The notes beneath the pieces are model-generated. The model searched no databases, was not told the DNA's origin, and saw only the letters and a program-made list of their open reading frames with translations. From an uncultured Bacilli bacterium (lineage in GTDB: Bacteria > Bacillota_I > Bacilli_A > RFN20 > CAG-631): DNA of 64,000 nt. Positions 18,017-27,748 of this stretch are shown in pieces. Location: NCBI GenBank assembly GCA_934201705.1, contig CAKPXF010000001.1:62001-126000 (forward strand), given 5' to 3'. Made by a program: the position numbers and the translations under genes. The first letter of the stretch is position 1. The number at the start of each line of letters is the position of its first letter.

Positions 18017-20374
18017 TTAAGCCTCCACTTCATAATACCCTTCTTTAAACAATTGATTTCTATAATATACATTTCCATTACTTGGTACAATAATTATTAG
18101 TTTATTAGCATTTATTTTAAAATGATAAATGCCAATGCATGTTAATACTTTACAATCAATGCTTATATTTTGATTATTAGGATTTAAGTTAATTGAGCCA
18201 TCATCATTAATATTTGCTCCCATTAATCCGCGAATCATAAATTCAGCAATAGGACTAAACATATGGTGATTTAAGGAATTTGTTAGCTCAAAATCCTCAC
18301 ACAGGGTAGTTTGATTATTATCTATCCAATATCTAAATGATGGATATTCTTTCCTTAATAATATTTTTAAACCAATATCAGTTCTATGGTTTTTAGCCAA
18401 GCTATCAAATACGTATTTGACACCTAAAATACCCATATGAATAGAAAAATCATTTTTTATTAAATAATTTACTATTTCATCAGTTTTATTAATAATATTA
18501 AAGTATGTTAAGCAAGCTAGTCCAGTTAAGCTAGTAACGTTACTATATTTATTAATAATAGCTTTTTTAATTTTATTTGCCATGTCTAGATAATATTGCT
18601 CTTTATTATTATTTAATAATTTTGAAAATTTAGTTAAATATAAAGACATTTCCATAAAATAAGAGCTAGATATTAATGTTGTATCACATACTTCAAACTT
18701 AACATTTTTAGGATAATTCCAATCACCAAGCCCAATAGAAACTAAATAATTATTAGAATTATTAATTAAATAATTATAATATTTTTCAAGATGAGGATAC
18801 ATTTTTATTACTTCATCTTTATCACCATAATAGTAGTACATAGCATCAGTGATTCTAAACATAGCAACATCCCAAGCTGGACCTGTGCCCCAGTTAAAAC
18901 CCCACCCACACGTTGGAATAATACATGGAATTTGCCCACAAGGTCTTTGAGCAACCTTAAAATCATCAAGCCATTTTTTATATGCTTGATGCATATTGAA
19001 TGTATAAACTGATGTTTCTAATGATAATTGTGCATCTCCTGTCCACCCATTTTTTTCACGATGAGGACAATCTGTTGGAAAATCCACATAGTTTGATTCA
19101 ATGGCTTGAATAGACATATCATATAGCTTGTTTAATATTTCATTACTTGATTTAAAATAGCCCTCTTTAGTAAAGTTAGTTCTTATAAGATAAGCCTTAA
19201 TATCTTTAACTTCTACATTGCCTTCAATTAAGACATAACGAAAGCCATGATAAGTAAATAAAGGCTTATATGTATCTATATTATTAGATAAAATACAAGT
19301 ATCTGTTTGATACTCTACATTTTCATTAAAAATATACATTGAATTAGAAGAATTATCTAAATGATTATCAACTAATCTATCAGAATAAATTATTTTTATA
19401 GTGCTACCCTTTTTTCCTAAAAAGGTAGCCTTACAATATCCTGCCATATTCTTTTTAAAATCATAGATTATTTTATTATCAAGTTTTTTAATAATAGCTG
19501 GAGCTATTTCTTCAACTTCACTAATTCCTTCAATATATGATGGCTTTAAAATACCACCAGCAGGAGTAGTAAGCGATACTAAATGGTATTCTTTAACGGC
19601 ATTAAAATCATGAGTTTCTCCAGTTCTTAAAGCATTGGAAGTAATTTCTCCATATGAATATTCCCAAGATTTGTCTGAGTATATCTTTTTACCATCAATA
19701 TCAAGCTGGAATAATAGCTTAGCATTATCTCTCCAAGGGGCATGATTAAATCCCCAAGTATCTATAGTTGTTTGATTATACCAGCCATCACCAACTATTA
19801 CTTCGATTTTGTTGATACCTTCTTTTAAGAATTTTTTAACATTATAGGTTGAATATAATACTAACTTATCATATTCACTAAAGGAAGGCTCTAATACTTT
19901 ATTTCCAACCTTTTTGCCGTTTATTTTTAACTCAAATAAACCAAGGCCAACTAAATCAACAATAGCATATTTTTTTATTGCTTCAATATTTATTATTTTT
20001 TTAAAATATAAAGCTTTATTGCCAATTTCTTTTGTATCACTAACAAAATGAAAGCCATTAGATATCCATAAAGCATTATTATCAAAGCCGTTTACTAAGC
20101 CTGAATAAAAATAGTTTTCATAAATAATAGACTTATTTATAGTAAGCGTATAATCATATCTTTCATGCTCTTTAAGTTTTAAATTTACTTCAAGATATTG
20201 ATTTTGACTATTTTGCTTTGTTTTAAAAACAATTTCATCATTGTTTTTAATTATTAATTCAACGCTTTCTTGCTTAATAACATTTTCAAGGCGCCATGAA
20301 AAGTATAGATAATCTATAATGTTATATGGTATTAAAGAGCCATTTAATAAAACATTTGTTAGCTTACTTTCCAT
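18017..20374 (-). CDS. Alpha-L-rhamnosidase, GH78
   Basis: The 785-residue protein carries the GH78 signature D-C-P-H-R-E-K-N-G-W-T-G-D at residues 435-447. Asp435, Glu440 and Asp447 match the spacing of the catalytic-site acids in characterised GH78 enzymes. N-terminal beta domains (about 1-400) with S-G-L-V-N-G-F and W-I-S-N-G-F resemble the usual accessory jelly-rolls. A C-terminal beta segment ends the protein. Length is somewhat short for the family (often 850-1000). No signal peptide is present, so it acts in the cytoplasm. It overlaps the DUF4434 gene upstream by 11 bases and is followed 3 bases later by the esterase gene region. It would release terminal L-rhamnose from imported oligosaccharides. 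Confidence 0.92.
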   Translation of the reverse strand: MESKLTNVLLNGSLIPYNIIDYLYFSWRLENVIKQESVELIIKNNDEIVFKTKQNSQNQYLEVNLKLKEHERYDYTLTINKSIIYENYFYSGLVNGFDNNALWISNGFHFVSDTKEIGNKALYFKKIINIEAIKKYAIVDLVGLGLFELKINGKKVGNKVLEPSFSEYDKLVLYSTYNVKKFLKEGINKIEVIVGDGWYNQTTIDTWGFNHAPWRDNAKLLFQLDIDGKKIYSDKSWEYSYGEITSNALRTGETHDFNAVKEYHLVSLTTPAGGILKPSYIEGISEVEEIAPAIIKKLDNKIIYDFKKNMAGYCKATFLGKKGSTIKIIYSDRLVDNHLDNSSNSMYIFNENVEYQTDTCILSNNIDTYKPLFTYHGFRYVLIEGNVEVKDIKAYLIRTNFTKEGYFKSSNEILNKLYDMSIQAIESNYVDFPTDCPHREKNGWTGDAQLSLETSVYTFNMHQAYKKWLDDFKVAQRPCGQIPCIIPTCGWGFNWGTGPAWDVAMFRITDAMYYYYGDKDEVIKMYPHLEKYYNYLINNSNNYLVSIGLGDWNYPKNVKFEVCDTTLISSSYFMEMSLYLTKFSKLLNNNKEQYYLDMANKIKKAIINKYSNVTSLTGLACLTYFNIINKTDEIVNYLIKNDFSIHMGILGVKYVFDSLAKNHRTDIGLKILLRKEYPSFRYWIDNNQTTLCEDFELTNSLNHHMFSPIAEFMIRGLMGANINDDGSINLNPNNQNISIDCKVLTCIGIYHFKINANKLIIIVPSNGNVYYRNQLFKEGYYEVEA

Positions 20375-21266
20375 AATAGTCCTTATATCTTTTATATAGA
20401 TTTCTTGCAGAAGGATAAATAGATTGTGGACTCATAAAATGAGAGAATTCAAATGTAATCATTTTAGAAACAATTGGTTTAACAACGTTGATTTTGCTTT
20501 TTAAAACATTAAAATCAACAGGCATTAGACCATTTGGACTTTTATCAAACATTTCAATGTTTGCCCAAATTTCAATTCCTTGCTCATCCATTGCTTTTTT
20601 AGCTTGTTTAAAATACTCTGATCTTTGTTCATAAGGAGCTGATCCATCTTGAAAAGCACAAAAGTCAATATTGCCTTTTGAATCTTTAAGGATTTCTTTC
20701 CATTCTTTATATGTTTCTTCTGGTGATAAAGGATGATCCTTATCAGCCCATTCACAATAAAAGAATGGTGAAAACATAACCTTTTTGTCAGGTGTTTTAT
20801 CCTTGCACATTTTAGCAAGTGTATTTTGAAGATAAGCAATATTTAAAACGTTTGAGCCAACCTCATGTGGAATATACCAACCATAAAAAGATTTATAATG
20901 GCCATACTTTTCACATACCTCATCAATTAATAATCTATTACATCTAATTTCTTCATCAGCGTCTCCTTCATTCCATGTAAGATTTGAAATGTAAAGGCCA
21001 AATATTACCTTCATATTTCTTTTTTCACATTCTTTGAAGATAAAATCAGCAAAATCTGGATCATCTTCATTTAAATGTGGTAAAACCTTTGAAGGATAAA
21101 TCATTTTTCCATTAAAGCCAGCACGAATTGTAATTACTGTATCAATTCCTACTTCTTTCATGTAATCTAAATCCTTTGCCCATTGCTCATTATCCCAGTT
21201 AGATGATGGGATGTCGTATGTAATTTCGTCAATAAATGTTCCTGAAATTGGATAATTTTTATTCAT
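20364..21266 (-). CDS. DUF4434-type TIM-barrel glycoside-hydrolase-like protein
   Basis: The 300-residue protein starts with I-S-G-T-F-I-D-E and W-D-N-E-Q-W-A-K-D-L-D-Y-M-K-E-V-G-I-D-T-V, the opening of the DUF4434 family. The family is a TIM barrel often found with glycoside hydrolases. Possible catalytic acids are the Glu of W-Y-I-P-H-E-V-G (about residue 130) and a late Glu in W-A-N-I-E-M-F (about 238), in places where clan GH-A enzymes keep theirs. No signal peptide is seen. AAGGAGA precedes the ATG. It overlaps the rhamnosidase gene by 11 bases. The enzymatic reaction is unknown. Confidence 0.7.
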   Translation of the reverse strand: MNKNYPISGTFIDEITYDIPSSNWDNEQWAKDLDYMKEVGIDTVITIRAGFNGKMIYPSKVLPHLNEDDPDFADFIFKECEKRNMKVIFGLYISNLTWNEGDADEEIRCNRLLIDEVCEKYGHYKSFYGWYIPHEVGSNVLNIAYLQNTLAKMCKDKTPDKKVMFSPFFYCEWADKDHPLSPEETYKEWKEILKDSKGNIDFCAFQDGSAPYEQRSEYFKQAKKAMDEQGIEIWANIEMFDKSPNGLMPVDFNVLKSKINVVKPIVSKMITFEFSHFMSPQSIYPSARNLYKRYKDYYGK

Positions 21267-21315
21267 AACTGTCTCCTTAAATAAATTTATAATTTAGAGT
21301 TTATAACAAAGTTTG

Positions 21316-22941
21316 TTATTCATCTCTTTGTGATTTTGTTGATACTCTTTTAATGTTTACCTTCATATTTGTACTAAAGGTACCACAATTGTCTAAAAAC
21401 ACATCAAATGTTTTATTTTCATCATTTGTACAATCATAAAAGTTTATATTATCGGTATATCGCATATATAAAGCATTTTTACTTGAAAATTCACAATTTT
21501 TAACGGTAATATTTTTATGGTAATATGGTTCTACACTGGTTGATTTAAATTCCGGAATAGAAACAACTCCACTTTTATTCATAATAAATCTAGTGTTTTG
21601 TATTAATACATTATCTACAGGGCTAGATTCATACCAAAAGTTAGTATCACCTGTAAATAATAAATCCATTTCTGTTATACAATGATCAATGATTACTTCT
21701 CCTCGCGTTTGAAATCTTAAATGTGTATTTGCTTTTCCAAATTCGCAATTAGTAATATAAACATTAGGATTTGTAGATAAATTTTCAATTAATGAGCCTT
21801 TTGAAACTTCTTTAATTTTTTTATTTAAAGTAAAGATATATTTTTTACCTTCTTGCTTAATGCTTAATATTTTTGCTTCATCTATTTTTTCTAATGAATG
21901 GCCATTATATATAGCAATATCGTCATTAACATCAAATATTTTAAAGGCATCTGATTGCCCTAAGCAAATGGCTGTTAATTCATAACCATTTAAAGAGTCG
22001 AAAACATAATAATTAGAATGAATATTAATTGCATCATCAATAGTTCCTGTAATTATACTATTTTTAATAATTAAGTTTCCCTTTAAGCTAACTGCATGAA
22101 TGCCATCAGCCGTATTTGAAATAATGCCACAAGAGATATCATCATAAAACATTTTTAATCCATCAATCGTTAAGTTTTTAGTATAAATAGGAAGAAGCCC
22201 CATGCCTAAGCCATTAACTATTCGATAGTTTGTTACTTTGATATTTTCACAATTAAAGATAGTTAAATTTGATATATCACGATTATTCATACATAATATT
22301 AATATTGAGCCAACATTATAAGGTGGAATGTTTTTACCCTTAAAGATGACATATTCACCTTCATGATAAGCAAGAAGTGAGCAAGCACTATCGCCCCAAG
22401 GTAACTCACATTTATCCATATCTTTATTTCCAATTAAGACAACGGGCCAGCTTAAGCCCTTTTTTGTAATTGGGTCAAACTCTTGTAAGAAGATATATGT
22501 TTGATGTAATGTTTCATCCTTCCAATATTTACTTTTAGGTATGAATTTTCCATCATTTACTTCATATGGAAATCTATCATCAACCTTAACCTTTATATAG
22601 TCTTCACCTTTTTCTACTAAAGTCATTTGGGTATTAAACGATCTATCATATTTAACAACAGCATTTTTGATTTCTATATTTTTAGAATTTGCAATTATAA
22701 TTGGAGTTAAAGCTCCATTTAAATAAAGTGTAGCTCCATTAAAGTCTAAAACAATATTTTCTTTGTTATTAATGTATATAGCTGTATCATGAAAATTACT
22801 ATATCTAGTAGTTGAACAAAAATATTCAATATTATCAAGGGGAATAGTATCTTCCTTATAATAATTTAATTTTTTTTCGTTAACCTTATAATATGTATTG
22901 CTTTCAAAATCCATTTTTTTATAAAATGCTTTTTCTTTCAT
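21316..22941 (-). CDS. Right-handed beta-helix enzyme, GH110-like (alpha-1,3-galactosidase type)
   Basis: The 541-residue protein has repeated beta-helix rungs (N-I-E-I-K-N, N-L-T-I-D-G, N-I-K-V-T-N, N-I-T-V-K-N). Two motifs stand out: T-A-D-G-I-H (Asp279) and I-D-D-A-I-N-I-H (Asp302, Asp303). Known: GH110 enzymes use two Asp residues about 24 apart in equivalent motifs, and the spacing here matches. An alternative is a GH28-like pectinase, but the D-D-A-x-N-x-H form favours GH110. No signal peptide is present. It is the first gene of the enzyme operon, with TTGGAGA before ATG. It would remove alpha-galactose from imported oligosaccharides if the assignment holds. Confidence 0.65.
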   Translation of the reverse strand: MKEKAFYKKMDFESNTYYKVNEKKLNYYKEDTIPLDNIEYFCSTTRYSNFHDTAIYINNKENIVLDFNGATLYLNGALTPIIIANSKNIEIKNAVVKYDRSFNTQMTLVEKGEDYIKVKVDDRFPYEVNDGKFIPKSKYWKDETLHQTYIFLQEFDPITKKGLSWPVVLIGNKDMDKCELPWGDSACSLLAYHEGEYVIFKGKNIPPYNVGSILILCMNNRDISNLTIFNCENIKVTNYRIVNGLGMGLLPIYTKNLTIDGLKMFYDDISCGIISNTADGIHAVSLKGNLIIKNSIITGTIDDAINIHSNYYVFDSLNGYELTAICLGQSDAFKIFDVNDDIAIYNGHSLEKIDEAKILSIKQEGKKYIFTLNKKIKEVSKGSLIENLSTNPNVYITNCEFGKANTHLRFQTRGEVIIDHCITEMDLLFTGDTNFWYESSPVDNVLIQNTRFIMNKSGVVSIPEFKSTSVEPYYHKNITVKNCEFSSKNALYMRYTDNINFYDCTNDENKTFDVFLDNCGTFSTNMKVNIKRVSTKSQRDE

Positions 22942-22982
22942 AAATAGTTATCTCCAAAATTAATAATCACAAATCTATCTAT

Positions 22983-23011
22983 ATTTTATTTTCTTTAGCA
23001 TTTTTAGTAAA
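22983..23011 (-). promoter_or_regulatory. Candidate promoter of the enzyme operon
   Basis: Minus strand: TTTACT (23006-23011), a 17-base spacer, then TAAAAT (22983-22988). It lies about 42 bases upstream of ATG 22941. The region is shared with the divergent gene at 23125. Confidence 0.45.
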
Positions 23012-23124
23012 TAGCATTTTTTGTATTGTTATTTTGCTTTTTTTTTCTTGATATTACACATATATTTAACATTCAAAAATAAAATGGTAAAATAATATTG
23101 TTAAAGAAAAGGACGAAAGTAAAT

Positions 23125-24132
23125 ATGAAAAAATATCATCCATTAATCAAAAAAAGTAAAAGAAGAGACGAATTATTATCAAATAAAGAAACATCAATTA
23201 TTAAAAAAGCAAATCGTAGATTTATTAAGATTTTCCTTTTAGTTGGTATAGTTTTATTAAGTATAATTGTTATAAGCTGTATAATTGATATTTTTTCATT
23301 CTTTTATAAACTTCATCCTTATGCTGGTTATATATCACTTATATTATTAACTTCTTTAATTCTATTTTTAGTTATTAGACCAGTAATAATTGCTTTATCT
23401 ACACCTTGCTTTACTTTAGATATTATTGATAGTACTAATAAAAAATCGATAAATCAAAAGAATTATCGAAAACTAAAAAAGGTCGCTTGTAATTTAATTG
23501 ATGGCGATATTATTAGCGAAGAAAGTAAAAAAGAAATAGAAAAAGCTATGTCATCAAGAGAAGAATTGAATTTAGTCTTAAGAGATGTTTATAATGACGA
23601 AATTACTAAAAAAATTAATAAAATTGTTAATGAAAGTGCTACAAAGGTATTAATAGGTACAGCAATTAGTCAAAACAATCGCTTTGATAGTGCAACTGTA
23701 TTATTAGTTAATATTCGTATGATTATGCGTATTGTGATAGCTTGTGGCTATCACCCATCATATCCCCAACTTTTTAAATTAATTGTGAAGGTTTTTCGTA
23801 ATGCTTTATTTGCCTATACTATTCAATCAATAAATATTGATGAAATGATAGTTAATGGAATTGATAAGCTTGTTAAAGGAGCACTATCATCTATACCATT
23901 TTTGTCTGAAATTACTAAAAGCTTAACGCAAGGAGCAGCTAATAGCTTACTTACATTAAGAATTGGAATAATTACAAGAAAATATTTATATGAGGAATTT
24001 GATATTCAAGCAATGTTAACTGATCCTGATGAAATAAATAATCAAATATTACAAGAAGCAGTAGAAGAAGCTGATTTAAGCATTGATAATGTCCTTAGTG
24101 AATATAAAGAGCAAAAAAAAGTAAGGGTTTAA
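23125..24132 (+). CDS. DUF697/YcjF-like membrane protein
   Basis: Start ATG 23125 is chosen over an in-frame TTG at 23098 because AAAGGA lies 11 bases before it. The 335-residue product has a basic N-terminus and two strong membrane helices (about 35-60 and 70-95). A soluble segment and a helical C-terminal region with small glycine/alanine patches follow. The stretch from I-R-M-I-M-R-I to Y-P-Q-L-F-K-L resembles DUF697 domains found in GTPase-associated membrane proteins of the YcjF group. No GTPase partner is next to it. It is divergently transcribed from the glycan locus. Function is unknown. Confidence 0.5.
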   Translation: MKKYHPLIKKSKRRDELLSNKETSIIKKANRRFIKIFLLVGIVLLSIIVISCIIDIFSFFYKLHPYAGYISLILLTSLILFLVIRPVIIALSTPCFTLDIIDSTNKKSINQKNYRKLKKVACNLIDGDIISEESKKEIEKAMSSREELNLVLRDVYNDEITKKINKIVNESATKVLIGTAISQNNRFDSATVLLVNIRMIMRIVIACGYHPSYPQLFKLIVKVFRNALFAYTIQSINIDEMIVNGIDKLVKGALSSIPFLSEITKSLTQGAANSLLTLRIGIITRKYLYEEFDIQAMLTDPDEINNQILQEAVEEADLSIDNVLSEYKEQKKVRV

Positions 24133-24146
24133 TATTAAGTCTTTAC

Positions 24147-25490
24147 CTATTTGAGATTTTCAAAAAACATATAGTTACTTTTACCATGTGCTTTTACATA
24201 ATAAAGTGCACGATCTGCATTTTGAAACTTTTCATCTTCATTTGTATTATCTTCCTTGAATGTGATGCCAATACTCATAGAAACTTTCGGAAGATTACCA
24301 TCAGTACTTAATAGCTTTTGCTTTAGTTTATTTAGCTTCTCACTAATATATCCACAATCATCGTTAGTTACATTAGGAATAATTATAGCAAATTCATCAC
24401 CGCCAATTCTAAAAATGAGTTTAGTTTCATTAAATACTTCACTTAGTTTTTCAGCAACCTTTTGAATTATTTTATCTCCCATAACATGGCCGAATTCATC
24501 ATTAAAATTTTTAAAGTAATCAACATCTAAAAGCATTAAGGCAAAAGGAGTTGTACCTTTTTGATAATTTAATAATATTTTATTAAACATACTACGATTT
24601 AAAAGCTTTGATAATGCATCATGTTCTGCCTCGTGATGTAATAATTCTTGATTAGTTAAATTTTCTTTATATACACGATTATATGTTTTAGCAAGTGATT
24701 GTAGCTCAATTGCACCAATCTCTGGAACAACATTATCATTTTTCATATTTTCATTATAAATATTTAATGGATTTATAACTAACTTATGAATAACAAAGTT
24801 TTCAAAAATAAAGAATAATAGCAAAACAAATTGAGCGATGGCTTGTTTAGTATAAAGGCCTTTAAAAATATCAATAGTATCGTTTTGCTTGCTTTTAGTC
24901 ATTGCTAGTAATTGTTCAAGGCAGCTATTTACATTTGAAGATATTTGTTCCTTTACCAATTGATATTCATTATCACTTACTAGCTTTTGGGCTTTACTAA
25001 TCTTTTGTGCAGCACTTAAAGCAAGATCATTTTCATCAATAATAACATTTGCTAAATCTGCTGGAGTATTTTCAACATTTAATGCGATTGCAGTTAATTT
25101 CATAGCATATAGCTCCTTAATCATTAAATGATTAGATTCTTCCATTGCTTCCTCAATATCTTTTAATTGATCAATATTTTCAAAATTTTGACGTAACGCC
25201 AATAAGGCATTTTCTCGATGCTTAGTAACATTTGCTTCTTCAAAGTAACCATTTAAGTATTTTTCCTGGCCGGTCATAACATATAATCTAACCTGCTCAG
25301 TTAAAATATCTGATCCTTGTTGCATTTTTCTAGCAGCCTCTTCTGATATGATGCATTGCTCAGTAATAGTTGTAACTTTTTCAAAATAGTGAAATCCAAA
25401 ATAAGAAACAAAAGAAAATACTGCAACAAATATTCCGGCAAAAATCATATTTATGAAATTAAATTTTTTAATATGTATATTTTTTGACAT
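24147..25490 (-). CDS. Membrane diguanylate cyclase (GGDEF) with periplasmic-type helical sensor
   Basis: ATG 25490 is preferred, with GGAGG 8 bases before it. A TTG 15 bases upstream lies on that ribosome site. The 447-residue protein has a first membrane helix (about 12-32) and an extracytoplasmic helical bundle (about 35-200), CHASE3- or 4HB-like. A second helix (about 210-230) and a GGDEF domain follow. Residues 363-367 are G-G-D-E-F, intact, so it should make cyclic di-GMP. The product-inhibition site R-x-x-D expected just before it is absent (N-E-T-K there). No c-di-GMP effector or phosphodiesterase is in the window. It converges with the gene at 23125, 14 bases apart. Confidence 0.9.
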   Translation of the reverse strand: MSKNIHIKKFNFINMIFAGIFVAVFSFVSYFGFHYFEKVTTITEQCIISEEAARKMQQGSDILTEQVRLYVMTGQEKYLNGYFEEANVTKHRENALLALRQNFENIDQLKDIEEAMEESNHLMIKELYAMKLTAIALNVENTPADLANVIIDENDLALSAAQKISKAQKLVSDNEYQLVKEQISSNVNSCLEQLLAMTKSKQNDTIDIFKGLYTKQAIAQFVLLLFFIFENFVIHKLVINPLNIYNENMKNDNVVPEIGAIELQSLAKTYNRVYKENLTNQELLHHEAEHDALSKLLNRSMFNKILLNYQKGTTPFALMLLDVDYFKNFNDEFGHVMGDKIIQKVAEKLSEVFNETKLIFRIGGDEFAIIIPNVTNDDCGYISEKLNKLKQKLLSTDGNLPKVSMSIGITFKEDNTNEDEKFQNADRALYYVKAHGKSNYMFFENLK

Positions 25491-25716
25491 TGCTTTAGCC
25501 TCCAAGCTTTAATGTAAAAATACTAGAATGCTTTTTAAATGATAAAACAAAATGTAAAAAAAGTTAAGATAATTTAATTTTTTACCCAAAATAAAGGGAA
25601 ATGGAATATTTATTAAATTGAAGTTTATCATATTTTACTATACCAAGCTTATAAATCATATATAATTTTTAAAGAAAATTATTCTTTATTTAAATAATAA
25701 ATATTAGCATTTAATT

Positions 25717-25749
25717 AAAAACTCACATCAGTTATTTGATGTGAGTTTT
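25717..25749 (-). terminator. Rho-independent terminator of the three-lipoprotein operon
   Basis: AAAACTCACATCA pairs with TGATGTGAGTTTT around a 6-base loop, 24 bases after the stop at 25773. The rest of 25491-25772 shows no gene. Confidence 0.75.
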
Positions 25750-25772
25750 AAAACTTATTTATGAGTTAATGT

Positions 25773-27746
25773 TTAATCGTAAAACAAAACAATAGTTTTA
25801 TAAGTTGGAATAGTAGTAGAAGAATCTAAATAATATCCAACTTCAACATTGATTAATTTATTATTTATTGTTTTACTGTAAACATAAGAAATGTTTTCAT
25901 CTTTATCTACTATTTCTTCTTTAGCAAATGAATTCATTTCTAAATAGCTCTCAATGTTTTTAGTGGCAATTTTTGCTGATTTTTCATCTAAAACATCTGT
26001 TTCAATTTGCAATAAGCAATTTCCTTCTTTACCTTTTAATTGGCGATAACTTACCTTAGATAAAACCTCACTAGATATAGTTCTATTTGAGAAGAAATCA
26101 AGTTTATCAAAGATTTCATCCATAAAGCCATATGAAGCTAAGCCTAATCTTTTTTCAATAAGTTGATTGAATTTTTCTTTATCTAAATAAGAATCAAAAC
26201 TACCTTGATAATAAAATACACCAAATGAAACTGTTTGATTGCTTTCATCGTACATAAGTGAAAATAGCCAAACATTATCTTTTGATAAATATTGATTAAT
26301 ACTAAGACCATAATAGTCATCAAGCTTTAAAGTTAAGGTATAAGAAAGCTTTTCCATTTTTTCTTTAAAGTCAGGCAAAGGATTATTTAGTGCAGTTCCA
26401 ATAATTGTACAATTAGAATCACTTTTGCTATCAGTATTTAAATAATAATTATATGTATTATCTATATTTGGAAAATCTTCAATTGTAAAACTATTTTCAT
26501 TATCTAATTTTATGTAATTCATAAAATCAACTAAATGAGTTAATTGATTAACGCCTTTTAATGAGTCTTTATTATTTGTTAGTTCATCAATTTTAGTATT
26601 ATTAATATCATAAACCTTTAAATAAATATCATTACTTATCATATAAGTGTGAGTTTCTTTATCAAGTGTTTTTTTAGAATATAAATTTAAGCTAGAAAGA
26701 TCATCATTAGTAAAGCCAATTTTATTAAAGAAAGTTGAAAATGTTAAAGCACTAAAGCCATAATAAGTATCATTAGAAAACATTGTGCTATTTAATTCTT
26801 CATTATCCACCTTAGGTCTAAAATCAAATGAAGGGATTTCATATAATGATGAGGCTACATACCTTTTACCTGTTTCTATATCAACATAATAATCGCTATT
26901 AACAGAATGCTTAATAACACCATCTTCTTTATAAAAAGAAGCACTTAAAATACCATCATCATTTATAAAAGCAACATTATTTGTTGTAGGATTTTCATCA
27001 TTTATATCAATATATTCATGATTTGCATTAAAAACGCCATTAGAATATGCGGTATCTGTGTATTTAGATACATAGATAAAATCATTAAATTTGAATTCTA
27101 ATGTATAGTTAGTAAGGCTAGTTAATAAATTAATTTGATCCTTTAAAGGCTTAAATGTATCGTTAACATTAACTATAAAACTAATAGAGTTAACATCAAC
27201 ATTAGTGTTTAAATATGATATAGCAATTTCTACATCTCCAGCTTTAGTAAATTGTTTGTTTTCATAATTAGTTGAATAGTTTTTAGTTTCTCCTTTTGAG
27301 GAAAATGCACCATCTACATATGTTAATAAATTAATTTTTAATCCTGTGCTATCAAAATAGTCGCCAGTATTATAGCTGACTTTATTTGGAAGAGATGCTA
27401 TTTCAAGCTCATAAGAGGTGTAGCCCTTATATGGGAAAACACTAACTTCTATTTGGGCACTTTCAGTTTCATTACTAGCAAAAACTGTTATTTTTCCTGA
27501 TTTTAGAACGGTTAATGAACCTTTATTAGAAATTAAGGCAATTGATTCATCACTAACGCTAAATTTAACATTATCTTTATTAGTCGTATACTGATAAGTA
27601 TTACCAACATAGGCGATGCTTTCGCCACTTATGTTTAACTTTTCACTTTCAGATAAAGATGCATCGTTATTACAAGAAATCAAATTAATATTTATAGATG
27701 AAAACAAAAGTAACGAAAAGATAATTAAACTTTTATTTTTTCTCAT
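25773..27746 (-). CDS. Large lipoprotein with Ig-like domain, unknown function
   Basis: The 657-residue protein has a lipobox L-I-S-C after a hydrophobic signal. An Ig-like module follows (about 35-105, V-S-D-E-S-I-A-L-I-S and S-G-K-I-T-V-F-A), of the bacterial Big type. A second beta region (about 110-195) resembles repeats that end in a V-x-V motif. The remaining ~450 residues are rich in Asn, Asp, Tyr and Ser and match no family I know. It is the last of three lipoprotein genes in a row and shares the signal start M-R-K-x-K-S with the first. The ribosome site AAGGAG is 17 bases from the ATG, which is long. Surface location is clear and function is not. Confidence 0.7.
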   Translation of the reverse strand: MRKNKSLIIFSLLLFSSININLISCNNDASLSESEKLNISGESIAYVGNTYQYTTNKDNVKFSVSDESIALISNKGSLTVLKSGKITVFASNETESAQIEVSVFPYKGYTSYELEIASLPNKVSYNTGDYFDSTGLKINLLTYVDGAFSSKGETKNYSTNYENKQFTKAGDVEIAISYLNTNVDVNSISFIVNVNDTFKPLKDQINLLTSLTNYTLEFKFNDFIYVSKYTDTAYSNGVFNANHEYIDINDENPTTNNVAFINDDGILSASFYKEDGVIKHSVNSDYYVDIETGKRYVASSLYEIPSFDFRPKVDNEELNSTMFSNDTYYGFSALTFSTFFNKIGFTNDDLSSLNLYSKKTLDKETHTYMISNDIYLKVYDINNTKIDELTNNKDSLKGVNQLTHLVDFMNYIKLDNENSFTIEDFPNIDNTYNYYLNTDSKSDSNCTIIGTALNNPLPDFKEKMEKLSYTLTLKLDDYYGLSINQYLSKDNVWLFSLMYDESNQTVSFGVFYYQGSFDSYLDKEKFNQLIEKRLGLASYGFMDEIFDKLDFFSNRTISSEVLSKVSYRQLKGKEGNCLLQIETDVLDEKSAKIATKNIESYLEMNSFAKEEIVDKDENISYVYSKTINNKLINVEVGYYLDSSTTIPTYKTIVLFYD

Positions 27747-27748
27747 AA

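Noticed and set aside
22942..23124. Riboswitch upstream of the GH110-like gene
   Set aside because: Only simple AT-rich promoter sequence and a ribosome site are visible. No conserved boxes or long stems.
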